Of a stretch of DNA of 64,000 nt, positions 43,382 through 52,784 are shown in pieces. The stretch spans positions 81,229 to 145,228 of the forward strand of contig NZ_NUUX01000044.1 of NCBI RefSeq assembly GCF_002564465.1. Reading direction: 5' to 3'. The notes beneath the pieces are model-generated. The model ran no database searches and was not told the DNA's origin. It saw nothing but the letters and a program-made list of their open reading frames with translations. The number at the start of each line of letters is the position of its first letter. The first letter of the stretch is position 1. The position numbers and the translations under genes were made by a program. This DNA comes from Bacillus sp. AFS088145 (GTDB lineage: Bacteria > Bacillota > Bacilli > Bacillales > Bacillaceae_G).

Positions 43382-43900
43382 TTATAATGATGTTTTAGCT
43401 AAATATTCATCAAGCTGATCAAAAGTACCAGTGAAACCTTGTTGCATAGAATCTTTATTTGCAATAAATGCAGCAACTTCTTCATCAGTAGCATTGATCG
43501 GAAAACCTTTTAATGTAATTGTTGTTTTATCATCATTTTCTTCTAAAGTTAAAGTGTTTTGAATTTCCAATGGCCAAACTTCAAAGAATGGAGCGCGAAC
43601 CATATTACCTTCTTGATCAGAGAATGAATTAACAAATACAATTTTCTCAGGTTCAATAATTTCACCAAAAACAAATAAACCCCACATTACGAATCCGTCT
43701 GGTGATTCCATTTTATAGTGGAATTTACCTCCTGGTCTAAATTCTAACGTTGTTACATCCATTTCAAAGCCTGTTGGACCCCACCAGTTTTTAAGATGGT
43801 CTGCTTCTGACCAAACCTTGAATACTAATTCACGAGGCGCATCAACAACCCTTGTTAAAACTAATCCTTGTTCATCTACATTAAACGTATTTTTACTCAT
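43382..43900 (-). CDS. SRPBCC/AHSA1-domain protein
   Basis: A 172-aa START-like (SRPBCC) protein of the activator-of-Hsp90-ATPase-1-like group: VVDAPRELVFKVWSEADHLKNWWGP at the N-terminus, a beta-rich middle with FRPGGKFHYKMESPDG, and a C-terminal helix GFTGTFDQLDEYLA. The fold makes a hydrophobic ligand pocket; the ligand is unknown. ATG 43900 is used because GGAGGG lies seven to twelve bases upstream and overlaps the earlier in-frame ATG. It is downstream of, and probably co-transcribed with, the ArsR gene. Confidence 0.88.
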   Translation of the reverse strand: MSKNTFNVDEQGLVLTRVVDAPRELVFKVWSEADHLKNWWGPTGFEMDVTTLEFRPGGKFHYKMESPDGFVMWGLFVFGEIIEPEKIVFVNSFSDQEGNMVRAPFFEVWPLEIQNTLTLEENDDKTTITLKGFPINATDEEVAAFIANKDSMQQGFTGTFDQLDEYLAKTSL

Positions 43901-44017
43901 TATTAATCCCTCCATTTATTTAATATTGATAAATTAGACATTATTTCCTTCTAAAAAAAAGAAAACTAGGTACTTCTCCTTTTACTAATTAAATTGTGTG
44001 CACCGAATAAGCTAAGA

Positions 44018-44329
44018 TTATTTGCCTTGTAATTTTTTTAAATAATCGTCCAATTGATCGAATCTCTGTTCCCAGACGTGTCGGAATGACTTAATCCACG
44101 AATCTATTTCTTTTAGCGGCTGGGGTCTTAGTTTATAAATTCTTTTATTGGCGATTGGTTGAACTTCGACAAGCCCAGCTTCACTTAAAACGCGAAGATG
44201 CTTTGAAACCTGTGGTTGTTTAAGTCCTAAGCTTTCAGCTATTTCACCGACTGATAGAGGACCGTCACGTAAGAGTTCGACAATCTGTAACCGGTTCGGC
44301 TCTGCAAGAGCAATTAAAGTCGAATTCAT
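44018..44329 (-). CDS. ArsR-family transcriptional regulator
   Basis: A 103-aa winged-helix repressor (LAEPNRLQIVELLRDGPLSVGEIAESLGLKQPQVSKHLRVLSEAGLVEV). No CxC metal site of the ArsR/CadC type is present, so it probably does not sense metals through cysteines. The start ATG 44329 gives MNSTLIALAEP, the usual opening; the in-frame ATG 36 bases earlier would put an extra peptide across the operator. ArsR plus SRPBCC pairs are common in Bacilli. GGAATATTCC repeats just upstream are its likely operator. Confidence 0.88.
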   Translation of the reverse strand: MNSTLIALAEPNRLQIVELLRDGPLSVGEIAESLGLKQPQVSKHLRVLSEAGLVEVQPIANKRIYKLRPQPLKEIDSWIKSFRHVWEQRFDQLDDYLKKLQGK

Positions 44330-44349
44330 AAATTGAATATACCTCAATG

Positions 44350-44380
44350 GGAATATTCCTGTCAAGGAATATTCGGAATA
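44350..44380. promoter_or_regulatory. Candidate operator of the ArsR gene
   Basis: GGAATATTCC (44350-44359, a perfect palindrome), a second GGAATATTC 16 bp later (44366-44374) and a partial third copy (44375-44380), directly upstream of the regulator. Confidence 0.5.
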
Positions 44381-44553
44381 TAAATTTGTGTTGATCTGAA
44401 AAAGACTTATGTAGTATTTACGAAGTGATTAAACAATATTCATTTTGTCGAGAAATATTATTTGAAAAATGAGACAATTCTTATTTACCCATTTATTTTT
44501 TGTGTTACTATTTAGCTGACTCAAAAATTTGATTTTAAAAGGTGGGTGTTTTG

Positions 44554-46083
44554 ATGAGCCTAAAAGATTATGAGGCTTCGTTTTTAGATTATGTGAGAAA
44601 AATGTTAAACATTGAAGAAGCAATTAGTGTTTTATATTGGGATCTTCGAACAGGTGCACCTAAAAATGCTGTAAGTCAGCGTTCAAATGTAATTAGTCAA
44701 TTATCAGCCGATGTTTTTAAAATGAGTACTTCTAAAGATATGGCTCATTATTTAATAACAATGGAAGAAGCCATTAGTGCAGGTAAATGTTCATTAGAAG
44801 TTGAAAAAACTGTAAAATACTTAAGAAAGCAGTACGATCGAAATACGAAAATACCAGTTGATGAGTTTGAAGCCTTTATTAAATGCCAAGCACTTTCTGA
44901 GAGTGTTTGGGCAGAAGCGAAGGAAGAAAATAATTTTGCTAAATTTGAACCTTATTTAACTGAAATAATTGAATATAAACGTAAGTTCGTTGAATATTTA
45001 GGATATAAAGACTGTAAATATGATACATATTTAGAACAATATGAACCTGGAATGACTGTAAATAAACTGGACGAAGTGTTTTCAGAAGTAAGAAATAAAC
45101 TAGTACCGATTGTTAAAGCTGTATCGACTAGCGGGAAAAACTTTGAAAAAGAAGAGATGAAAGCATTCGTTTCGACGCAAAAACAAAAAGATATATGTGA
45201 ACAACTATTAGCTTCGCTTGGTTATAATTTTGAAGCCGGAAGATTAGATCCAACTCCACATCCTTTTGCTACTTCTCTAAATTTAGGTGATGTTAGAGTA
45301 ACAACGAAATATCATGAAAATAATTTTGAAAAAGCCATTTTTAGTACAATTCATGAATGTGGTCATGCACTATATGAGCAAAACATTTCCAAAGATTTGG
45401 AAGGTTTACCGATCGCTCAAGGAGCGTCGTTAGGTATTCATGAATCTCAGTCACTTTTATATGAAAAGATAATTGGACAAAGCTATGAATTCTGGAAATC
45501 AAATTATCCAAAGTTAAAAGAGCAACTTAATGGAGTGTTAGATAATGTTTCTCTAGATGAATTTTATAAATTGATAAATAATAGTAAGCCTTCATTTATT
45601 CGTATTGAAGCTGATGAATTAACTTATCCTTTACATGTCATGATTCGTTATGAAATTGAAAAGGATTTATTAGATGGAAAAATTCAAGTTTCAGAGCTTC
45701 CTTCAATTTGGAATCAAAAAATGGGGGAGTATCTAGGAATAATACCTGAAACTGATCGAGAAGGTGTTTTACAGGACGTACATTGGTCAATGGGGCATTT
45801 TGGATACTTTCCAACTTATGCATTAGGTGCAATGTATGCTGCTCAAATTAAAGCAACAATGGAAAAAGAATTACCAAATTTTAGTGAATTAGTTGAAACG
45901 AATGATTTTCAAACAATTCTTGATTGGTTAAAAGTGAATATTCATCAATTTGGTGCAATGAAGGAACCACAACAAATTTTGAAGGATGTTACTGGTGAAG
46001 AATTGAATGTGAGATATTTTGTTGATTATTTAGAATCAAAATATACAAAATTGTATGAGTTGGAGGAAGTAAATAAATCATAA
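44554..46083 (+). CDS. M32-family metallocarboxypeptidase, copy 2
   Basis: A 509-aa paralogue of the upstream M32 enzyme with the same layout: HECGH at 267-271, HESQS, DVRVTTKY, IRIEADE, and GVLQDVHWSMGHFGYFPTYALG. The active site is complete. The two proteins align without large gaps, with roughly half to two thirds of residues shared by eye. ATG 44554 follows AAAGGTGGG; the upstream in-frame GTG overlaps that site. The TEETGELNVRY-like C-terminus is also conserved. Confidence 0.92.
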   Translation: MSLKDYEASFLDYVRKMLNIEEAISVLYWDLRTGAPKNAVSQRSNVISQLSADVFKMSTSKDMAHYLITMEEAISAGKCSLEVEKTVKYLRKQYDRNTKIPVDEFEAFIKCQALSESVWAEAKEENNFAKFEPYLTEIIEYKRKFVEYLGYKDCKYDTYLEQYEPGMTVNKLDEVFSEVRNKLVPIVKAVSTSGKNFEKEEMKAFVSTQKQKDICEQLLASLGYNFEAGRLDPTPHPFATSLNLGDVRVTTKYHENNFEKAIFSTIHECGHALYEQNISKDLEGLPIAQGASLGIHESQSLLYEKIIGQSYEFWKSNYPKLKEQLNGVLDNVSLDEFYKLINNSKPSFIRIEADELTYPLHVMIRYEIEKDLLDGKIQVSELPSIWNQKMGEYLGIIPETDREGVLQDVHWSMGHFGYFPTYALGAMYAAQIKATMEKELPNFSELVETNDFQTILDWLKVNIHQFGAMKEPQQILKDVTGEELNVRYFVDYLESKYTKLYELEEVNKS

Positions 46084-46402
46084 TTTGTGAATTAGAAATG
46101 TTGTGGGGGGTATGTTAGAAGCATTTAAATGGAAATTATTGCGAATGTAGATTCGAGTAAAATGAGATATACTAAAACTGCACAACAGAAAGAAAACTCC
46201 TTTGAAACGCTTAGACAATTCTTATTATTTGTTCATGGTCAATGAATGAATAGTGAATTGTCTTTTTTTTATTTAAATTTTGGCAGAAATTTAATCTTGC
46301 AAATTTTGAGGCTAAATGTCATCTTTTTTCCACTCTAGGATTTTTCAAAGAATAATTTTCCAATTTAATACAAAAGGTAATGACTATAAGGAGTGGGAAA
46401 TT
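46084..46402. other. About 320 bp between the carboxypeptidase and bpsA
   Basis: No separate gene. It holds a terminator-like hairpin (46213-46270) and the bpsA ribosome site. The bpsA frame is open back to 46316 but without a start signal. Confidence 0.5.
46213..46270 (+). terminator. Terminator after M32 copy 2
   Basis: AGACAATTC/GAATTGTCT stem with an inner GTTCAT/ATGAAT pairing, then T8. Confidence 0.7.
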
Positions 46403-47494
46403 ATGCCTTTAATTTTATCTGTTGGGAAAGCTGTACCTAAATATAAAATCGATCAGGAAAATATAGTACCTTTTATTCGAGAGCTTTTTTTGAAAAGATA
46501 CCCTTCAATCGATCGCTTATTATCTGTATTTCAAAATGGTGAGATTCAAAGTCGATATATTTCTAAGGAGCTTTCTTGGTATAGCGAAGAGCATAGCTTT
46601 GAGCAAAAAAATCAGGCTTACACTGAAATCTCAATTGAATTATCAATAGAAGCGATTAAAAATTGTTTGACAAGTAATGAATTTCTATCTTCGGAAATTC
46701 AATATGAAAAAATTGATGGAATTATTTTTGTCTCTTCAACTGGTATTTCAACCCCTACAATTGATGCTCATATCGCAAATATTCTGCCATTTAATTCTTC
46801 GATTAAAAGAATTCCCATTTGGGGCTTAGGGTGTGCTGGTGGTGCGAGTGGTGTTTCTAGAGCATTTGATTATTGTAAAGCCCATCCAAAGTCAAATATT
46901 TTACTAGTTGCAGTTGAATTATGTAGTTTAACATTTCAAAAAGAAGATCTTTCCAAAAGTAATATAATAGGAACTTCGTTATTTGCTGATGGAGCAGCAG
47001 CGGTTCTAGTTATTGGCGATGAGAGTGATTTGAAAAATCGAACGATACATAAATCTTTACCGTCAATCGAACAAACTAATTCAACTCTTATGCCAAATTC
47101 ATTAGACGTAATGGGATGGGATGTTCGGAATGATGGTTTATTTGTCATTTTTTCAAGGGATATACCATCAATCGTTAAAAATTGGTTACAACCAGTTGTT
47201 TCAAATTTTTTAACGGGAAATGAACTAACAATAAGGGATCTAACTCATTTCATTGCTCATCCTGGTGGAAAAAAAGTATTGGACGCATATATCGATTCAT
47301 TAGAGCTTTCAGAAGCGGATGTCGGAATTTCCTTAAATATTTTAAAATCATATGGAAATATGTCATCTTGTACTGTGTTATTTGTGTTAAGTGAGTATAT
47401 GAAGTTAGGAAAAACGAATGAGTACGGTCTTCTTTGTGCGTTAGGACCAGGATTTAGTTCAGAGTTATCTTTGTTAAAGTGGGTAGAATGCTAA
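46403..47494 (+). CDS. bpsA: Type III polyketide synthase (alkylpyrone synthase) BpsA
   Basis: Chalcone-synthase-fold enzyme that condenses a long acyl-CoA with malonyl-CoA to alkylpyrones or alkylresorcinol-like lipids. 363 aa. The catalytic triad is present: Cys144 in GLGCAGGASG, His286 in IAHPGGKK, Asn319 in KSYGNMSS. ATG 46403 with AAGGAG is the start. It overlaps bpsB (TAATG), as in the B. subtilis bpsA-bpsB pair, whose product methylates the alkylpyrones. Confidence 0.94.
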   Translation: MPLILSVGKAVPKYKIDQENIVPFIRELFLKRYPSIDRLLSVFQNGEIQSRYISKELSWYSEEHSFEQKNQAYTEISIELSIEAIKNCLTSNEFLSSEIQYEKIDGIIFVSSTGISTPTIDAHIANILPFNSSIKRIPIWGLGCAGGASGVSRAFDYCKAHPKSNILLVAVELCSLTFQKEDLSKSNIIGTSLFADGAAAVLVIGDESDLKNRTIHKSLPSIEQTNSTLMPNSLDVMGWDVRNDGLFVIFSRDIPSIVKNWLQPVVSNFLTGNELTIRDLTHFIAHPGGKKVLDAYIDSLELSEADVGISLNILKSYGNMSSCTVLFVLSEYMKLGKTNEYGLLCALGPGFSSELSLLKWVEC

Positions 47495-47997
47495 TGTTAA
47501 AGATTATTTTTTTATTCATCATCATACAAAGAGTGATTGAGCTAGGTATAGCAAAGAATAATGAAAAGAAATTAAAAATGCGGGGCGCACTTGAATTTGG
47601 CCAAGAGCATTATAAATTTTTTATCATCTTACATAGCATGTTTTTTATTTCAATTCTAATTGAGAATTATTTCATTCATTATATAAAAATTAGATTTTTT
47701 ACCTTTCTCCTAATCGTTTTTATCATATTACAATTAGCAAGGGTATGGGTTATTTCAACGTTAGGGGAAAGATGGAATACAAAAATCATTATTTTACCTG
47801 ATGAAAAATTAGTAAAACGTGGGCTTTATAAATATATCAAGCATCCAAATTACATAATCGTTACAATTGAATTATTAGTCATACCTATTATGTTTCATGC
47901 GTATATAACAACTGTAATCTTTTCTGTTTGTAATTTAATTTTATTAAAAGTAAGAATCCGAGAAGAAAATAAAGCGCTTTTACAATCAATCGAATAG
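47494..47997 (+). CDS. bpsB: Isoprenylcysteine carboxyl methyltransferase-family protein BpsB
   Basis: An ICMT-family integral membrane methyltransferase, about 167 aa with four hydrophobic helices. C-terminal SAM-binding motif RGLYKYIKHPNYIIVTIEL, with the preceding RVWVISTLGERWNTKI. In B. subtilis BpsB (YpbQ) O-methylates the alkylpyrones made by BpsA. The start ATG 47494 overlaps the bpsA stop; ATG 47488 is an alternative. Confidence 0.88.
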   Translation: MLKIIFLFIIIQRVIELGIAKNNEKKLKMRGALEFGQEHYKFFIILHSMFFISILIENYFIHYIKIRFFTFLLIVFIILQLARVWVISTLGERWNTKIIILPDEKLVKRGLYKYIKHPNYIIVTIELLVIPIMFHAYITTVIFSVCNLILLKVRIREENKALLQSIE

Positions 47998-48000
47998 CTA

Positions 48001-48029
48001 TTGACAAATGGAAAATAACTGATTATGAT
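48001..48029 (+). promoter_or_regulatory. Strong sigma-A promoter of the Fur-controlled mini-gene
   Basis: TTGACA (48001-48006), 17-bp spacer, TATGAT (48024-48029); perfect -35 and near-perfect -10. Confidence 0.75.
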
Positions 48030-48034
48030 TAATA

Positions 48035-48054
48035 TAGAATGAAAATCATTATCA
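48035..48054. promoter_or_regulatory. Fur box
   Basis: TGAAAATCATTATCA at 48040-48054 matches the Bacillus Fur 7-1-7 consensus TGATAATnATTATCA at all but one fixed position. The longer 19-bp form starting TAGAATGA (48035-48053) also matches the classical box well. It overlaps the transcription start, where a repressor would block initiation. Confidence 0.75.
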
Positions 48055-48076
48055 ACTTCGAAAGGTTGTGCGTCAA

Positions 48077-48157
48077 ATGGTTCTTGGATTTGTGTCAGCT
48101 ACAATTCTTTTATACTTTTTATTAACTAAATATGTACTTAAACAAGTTCAAAACTAG
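48077..48157 (+). CDS. Fur-controlled 26-aa single-helix membrane peptide
   Basis: ATG 48077 with GAAAGG about eleven bases upstream. The peptide reads MVLGFVSATILLYFLLTKYV and ends LKQVQN: one membrane helix with a short basic C-terminus. Promoter, Fur box and terminator are packed around it within about 180 bp, and the stop codon is inside the terminator stem. This suggests a free-standing iron-starvation transcript, either a mini-mRNA or a dual-function small RNA. It lies between bpsB and dynA. I know no family for it. Confidence 0.55.
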   Translation: MVLGFVSATILLYFLLTKYVLKQVQN

Positions 48158-48179
48158 GTGATGTAACCTAGTTTTTTTT
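48150..48179 (+). terminator. Terminator of the Fur-controlled mini-gene
   Basis: ACTAGGT/ACCTAGT stem with a six-base loop and T8; its 5' arm contains the TAG stop. Confidence 0.85.
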
Positions 48180-48285
48180 ATTTTATATGCATATGCCTAT
48201 ACATTCTTCTTCCAAATTAATATATATGGGGATAAAATAATGCTAGGGAAATTATTTGAGTATGAAATGAAATGGGGAAATCACG

Positions 48286-51200
48286 TTGCAAAACACTAAG
48301 ATTAACAGAGGGGAATTACTGAATAAGGTTTCTTCAGGAATCAATTTACTTTCTGAACAAGGAAATTCGAAGGAATTATTTCAATTAAAAAAATTAGCGT
48401 ACAAAATACAGAATAAGGAAAGTTATTACGTATTTTGTGGGCATTTTTCTGCTGGTAAGTCATCTTTATTAAATGATCTTTTACAAGTAGAAAAATTACC
48501 TACAAGCCCAATTCCTACAAGTGCAAACGTTGTTAAATTAAAAAATGGCGAAAGTAAAATGTTAATTACTCTTAAAGATGGTGAAATGTATCAGATTCAA
48601 GAGGATATTCAAGTAGATGAACTAAAAAAATTAGCTTCTGATAGTGGTTCAATTATTGAGCTCGAGTGGGCACAAGAAATATTTAAAATTCCAACTGGAT
48701 CTGTTTTAATTGATACTCCAGGAATTGATTCAACTGATATGGATCATTTAGAGGCGACAAACTCAGTCATTCATCTAGCGGATAGTATTTTTTATTTAAT
48801 GGATTATCAACATGTTCATTCGAAAACAAATATTGATTTTATTCATAATTTAGTTGAAAAAAATAATAAAGTTTGTTTAGTCATTACATGTATTGATAAA
48901 CACGATGAAACAGAATTGACGTTTGAACAATTTAAGCATGGTGTAATTGGAAATTTGAAAAAACAAGGATTAGGCAACTTACAAGTTTTTTATATTTCTA
49001 CAAGAGATAAATCTGTAGAGAATAATGAATATAACCAGTTTATTAATTATTTAAATGACTTATACAGTCATCAAGATGTAGTGCAAATTGAAAATGACAA
49101 TGCAAGCTTTTTAACAATTATGAACGAACAAGTACAACAACTTGAGAACGATTACATTGATCTCGATCAAAATGCTGATGAGATTAGATCCGTTTATAAT
49201 GATTTAAATAATGAAATTGACGTTATTGAAACATCAGTTTCTTCATTTGAGGAAAATTGTTTGTATTCTACACAACAAGTTCTTACTAATTCAAACATCA
49301 CACCATTTGAGATGAGAGAATTAGCATCAAACTATTTAGAATCAGAAAAAGCATTACAAAATAAAGGATTATTTCAATCAAGAAAAAAACTTGAAAATGC
49401 ATTACATGAATCTAAAAGTCAATTTATTCACAAGGTACAAGAATTAACAAGTAAACAAATTGAGTATTTTGTAAAAGAAGCAGCAATTCGAACTGTAAAA
49501 CAAATTGAAAATAATAAAATTGATAGCAGTGACTTTGATAAAATCTTAGAGCCTAATTTGAGTGAAGATGTAATTTGTCCAAAGCCATCCCATTTGATTG
49601 ATACAGGCGGTAACTATTTATTACAGTATACGAAGGAAGTAAGTGAAGGAATTAAGGCAGTATATCGTAAAAGTATTGCTGAATTTATTTACACACTTTC
49701 AAAGGAACTTAAGGTACAAAATGAATCAACTATTTTAAAATTAAAAAATCAAAAGAATGATTTACAATCAAAAATAGATGGATTTGATGAATTAGAGTTT
49801 ACTAATCAAAAAATTTCACATATGGTTTCAGAAATAAAGACGATTTTAAATAATCATCAAGAAATGAATCAAGACCTGCCAGAAATTAAGCCTACTTTAA
49901 TATCAGTAAGTGAATTAATTAATCACAAAATATTATCTGTTCAAGCACCGGAAATAAAAGAAGAACTTATTACTGACATTGAAAAAACGAATTCAAAAAA
50001 ATATTCAAACGAAGAAATTCAAGTTAAATATGAAGTCGCTGATTTTATAATAGACGAATTAACTTCAAATAAATTTATTCAGAGTAAAATCGGTATTCTA
50101 AAAGAAAAAAGAGAACAAATAAAATCAAACGAATACACAATTGCACTATTCGGAGCGTTTAGTTCTGGAAAAACATCGTATATAAATACTTTACTTGGCG
50201 ATCGTGTACTACCTGTTTCTCCACACCCAACAACAGCGGCAATTTGTAAGATTAAACGCTCAACAGCTGAATCTGGAAATAAGAAAGCTGATGTGAGTTA
50301 TAAATCAGAAGAATCTTTAAAAGAAGAGTTTCTTGATTTCTTCAAAAAATGGGGTGTGGAAGCAAATGAAAAAGAGTGGTTTAACACCCTTCAAAATTTA
50401 ATTAAGAAACAAAAGGATAAAATTCCTACTGATGCTTTCGTTTATGCAGAAAGCGTATGTCAAAATTATGAAGAAATGAGAAGCTTACTAGGTACAATTA
50501 AGCGATATGACTTAAGTGAGTATGTAACTGTTATAAGTGAAGAAAATAGAGCATGTTTTGTAAAAGAAAGTACAGTTTATTTCGATTGTGAGATCACGTT
50601 AAGTGGAATCGTATTAGTGGATACGCCAGGGGGAAATAGTATCCATTCAAGACATACTGAACTAGCATTCGACTATTTGAAAAAAGCTGATTTAATTCTT
50701 TATGTTGCACATTATCAACATGCCTTTACACGTCAAGATGAGTCTTTCTTAATGCAAATCGGACGAATGAGAGAAAGCTTTGATAGTGATAAAGTTTACT
50801 TTGTGTTAAATGCATCGGATTTAGCAAAGGATCAAAACGAAATCGAAATCGTGCAAAATTTCTTTGTAAACCAATTAACGAAACTAGGAGTTCGTTTCCC
50901 ATCTGTGTTTGCTATTTCAAGTATGCTTCAGATGAAGGGATATGGTGATTCAGAGTTAAATTTAGAAATCCAGAATAATTATAAGAAATTAAATACGAAA
51001 ATCCAAAATTTCTTCCAATTTGAGATTGCGAATGAAGTCTTTAAAACATTTATTAATGACCTATTAACAATTGAAAAAATCTTACGTGATACAATTAATC
51101 GTTTTGAAAGAATAAAACGTGAAAAAGATCAATTCTTCAACGAACTTGAGCAAATTCAGAAAAAAGTTAATGAAGCGATTAAAAATGCAGAACCAACTAA

Positions 51201-51882
51201 TTTACCAAGAGCATTTATGAAAGAAAACGAACAATTGATTTTCTTTATCGAAAAGCGCATCGAATTAAGAATGCGAGATTTATTCCCTTATTTCTTTAAT
51301 CCAAGTATTTTCAATAATACAACGAAAAATATTAAACAATTATTTGTAACTAAAATTCGTGAATTTATTTATGAAGTATTGGAAGAGATTTTAAAGGAAT
51401 TAAGAGTAACTGGATTTAGATTAGAGAAATTTTTAACGAATGAAATTTCAATGTCGCAAGATCGAGTAATTGATGAAATACATTCTATTCAATCTGAATT
51501 TATCGTTCAAAAAAGTGGTATTAATGAGATCTTACCTGTTTCGATAAAAAATCCTGATCAATTTATTAATGTAGATCGTTTTGAAAGTTTAAAGAATTAC
51601 TTCAAAAATCCAAAAAGCTTTTTTGTTGATAACATGAAAGAAACTATGATTGATGAATGCATTAATGAGTTGAGAACACCATTAAAAGACTATTTAGCAA
51701 ATATGAATAGTTTATTCGCAGAGCATTATCACAATCAATATGTTGATGCATTAAATTCTGTATTGCATAACTGTAGCAATCAAATTGAAAATGATGTTCA
51801 ACAAACAATTAAAGCAACTGAAAACTTAAATGAAGTAGTAGTAGATGAAAAAGTATTAAACTTATTCAAAAAATTAATTTAA
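48286..51882 (+). CDS. dynA: Double dynamin-family GTPase DynA (YpbR)
   Basis: A 1198-aa bacterial dynamin made of two fused dynamin units. First GTPase P-loop GHFSAGKSS (52-60), switch/G3 DTPG in VLIDTPGIDSTD and G4 TCIDKHD. Second P-loop GAFSSGKTS (623-631), G3 VLVDTPGGNS and G4 NASDLAKD. Long helical stalks follow each domain. In B. subtilis DynA mediates nucleotide-independent membrane fusion/tethering and protects against phage and membrane stress. The start is TTG 48286 with GGGG eight bases upstream. The sulfurtransferase gene follows after 20 bp. Confidence 0.94.
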   Translation: MQNTKINRGELLNKVSSGINLLSEQGNSKELFQLKKLAYKIQNKESYYVFCGHFSAGKSSLLNDLLQVEKLPTSPIPTSANVVKLKNGESKMLITLKDGEMYQIQEDIQVDELKKLASDSGSIIELEWAQEIFKIPTGSVLIDTPGIDSTDMDHLEATNSVIHLADSIFYLMDYQHVHSKTNIDFIHNLVEKNNKVCLVITCIDKHDETELTFEQFKHGVIGNLKKQGLGNLQVFYISTRDKSVENNEYNQFINYLNDLYSHQDVVQIENDNASFLTIMNEQVQQLENDYIDLDQNADEIRSVYNDLNNEIDVIETSVSSFEENCLYSTQQVLTNSNITPFEMRELASNYLESEKALQNKGLFQSRKKLENALHESKSQFIHKVQELTSKQIEYFVKEAAIRTVKQIENNKIDSSDFDKILEPNLSEDVICPKPSHLIDTGGNYLLQYTKEVSEGIKAVYRKSIAEFIYTLSKELKVQNESTILKLKNQKNDLQSKIDGFDELEFTNQKISHMVSEIKTILNNHQEMNQDLPEIKPTLISVSELINHKILSVQAPEIKEELITDIEKTNSKKYSNEEIQVKYEVADFIIDELTSNKFIQSKIGILKEKREQIKSNEYTIALFGAFSSGKTSYINTLLGDRVLPVSPHPTTAAICKIKRSTAESGNKKADVSYKSEESLKEEFLDFFKKWGVEANEKEWFNTLQNLIKKQKDKIPTDAFVYAESVCQNYEEMRSLLGTIKRYDLSEYVTVISEENRACFVKESTVYFDCEITLSGIVLVDTPGGNSIHSRHTELAFDYLKKADLILYVAHYQHAFTRQDESFLMQIGRMRESFDSDKVYFVLNASDLAKDQNEIEIVQNFFVNQLTKLGVRFPSVFAISSMLQMKGYGDSELNLEIQNNYKKLNTKIQNFFQFEIANEVFKTFINDLLTIEKILRDTINRFERIKREKDQFFNELEQIQKKVNEAIKNAEPTNLPRAFMKENEQLIFFIEKRIELRMRDLFPYFFNPSIFNNTTKNIKQLFVTKIREFIYEVLEEILKELRVTGFRLEKFLTNEISMSQDRVIDEIHSIQSEFIVQKSGINEILPVSIKNPDQFINVDRFESLKNYFKNPKSFFVDNMKETMIDECINELRTPLKDYLANMNSLFAEHYHNQYVDALNSVLHNCSNQIENDVQQTIKATENLNEVVVDEKVLNLFKKLI

Positions 51883-51902
51883 ATGAGGGTGGACAATTAA
51901 AA

Positions 51903-52736
51903 TTGAAAAATATTATTGATGTAAACATTGCAAATAAATTGCGCTTAAATAAAAATGTTGTATTCTTAGATTGTCGATTTCAATTGTCAAATCCTGGATA
52001 TGGTTTAACTGAGTATCAGAAAAATCATATTCCGCTATCTCGTTATGTGGATTTAAATAATGACTTATCTAGTCCTGTACAAAAGCATGGAGGCAGACAT
52101 CCGTTTCCTAATTTACATGATTTTGGAAAACTTTTAGGAGATCTAGGGATCGATCATGATACGATTGTTATTTGTTATGACGATGGTACGAATGATAATG
52201 CCGCAAGATGTTGGTTTTTATGTAATTTAGTAGGGCATCAGTTTACATTTGTTTTAAATGGTGGTTATAAAAAATGGTTGGAAAACGATTTTGAAGTAAC
52301 TACTAAAATTGAAGAAGTATTACCTAAAAAATTCGAGATTAATGTTCAAGAGTATATGATTACTTCGATGAATGAAGTTAAGAAGAATGGGAAAAAAGAG
52401 GATTTCAATTTAATTGATTCTAGAGAATCTATTCGATATATTGGCGAATTTGAACCAATTGACCGAATTGCTGGCCATATACCTGGAGCAAAAAATTCAT
52501 TTTGGAAAGATGTTTTAAATGAAGCGGGAGAATTTAAAACAAAAGAAGAATTACAAACTCTTTTTAAACCATTTAACAATAACAATGAAACTGTTGTTTA
52601 TTGTGGTTCAGGTGTCACTGGCTGTGTTAATTATTTAGGATTAGTTGAAGCTGGATATACGAATGTAAAACTTTATCCGGGAAGTTTTAGTGACTGGATT
52701 TCTTATGAAGAAAATGTTGTGAAAAAGAAAAAATAA
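51903..52736 (+). CDS. Sulfurtransferase (thiosulfate/3-mercaptopyruvate type)
   Basis: A 277-aa tandem rhodanese. The inactive N-terminal domain contains YQKNHIPLSRYVDLN; the catalytic C-terminal domain has LIDSRESIRYIG, IAGHIPGAKNSFW and the active-site loop CGSGVTG with Cys234. CGSGVT-type loops are typical of the mercaptopyruvate/thiosulfate group. TTG start with GAGGGTGG ten bases upstream. It is probably transcribed with dynA, although no functional link is evident. Confidence 0.92.
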   Translation: MKNIIDVNIANKLRLNKNVVFLDCRFQLSNPGYGLTEYQKNHIPLSRYVDLNNDLSSPVQKHGGRHPFPNLHDFGKLLGDLGIDHDTIVICYDDGTNDNAARCWFLCNLVGHQFTFVLNGGYKKWLENDFEVTTKIEEVLPKKFEINVQEYMITSMNEVKKNGKKEDFNLIDSRESIRYIGEFEPIDRIAGHIPGAKNSFWKDVLNEAGEFKTKEELQTLFKPFNNNNETVVYCGSGVTGCVNYLGLVEAGYTNVKLYPGSFSDWISYEENVVKKKK

Positions 52737-52784
52737 TTAGTTGCAAAATAGTTTTAATTGGTATAGAATGAGAATACAAATTAA

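Noticed and set aside
52741..52769. Plus-strand promoter (TTGCAA-17-TAGAAT) for a transcript through the 6S region
   Set aside because: Kept only as a caveat: the -35 is weak and the product-RNA template motif favours the minus strand.
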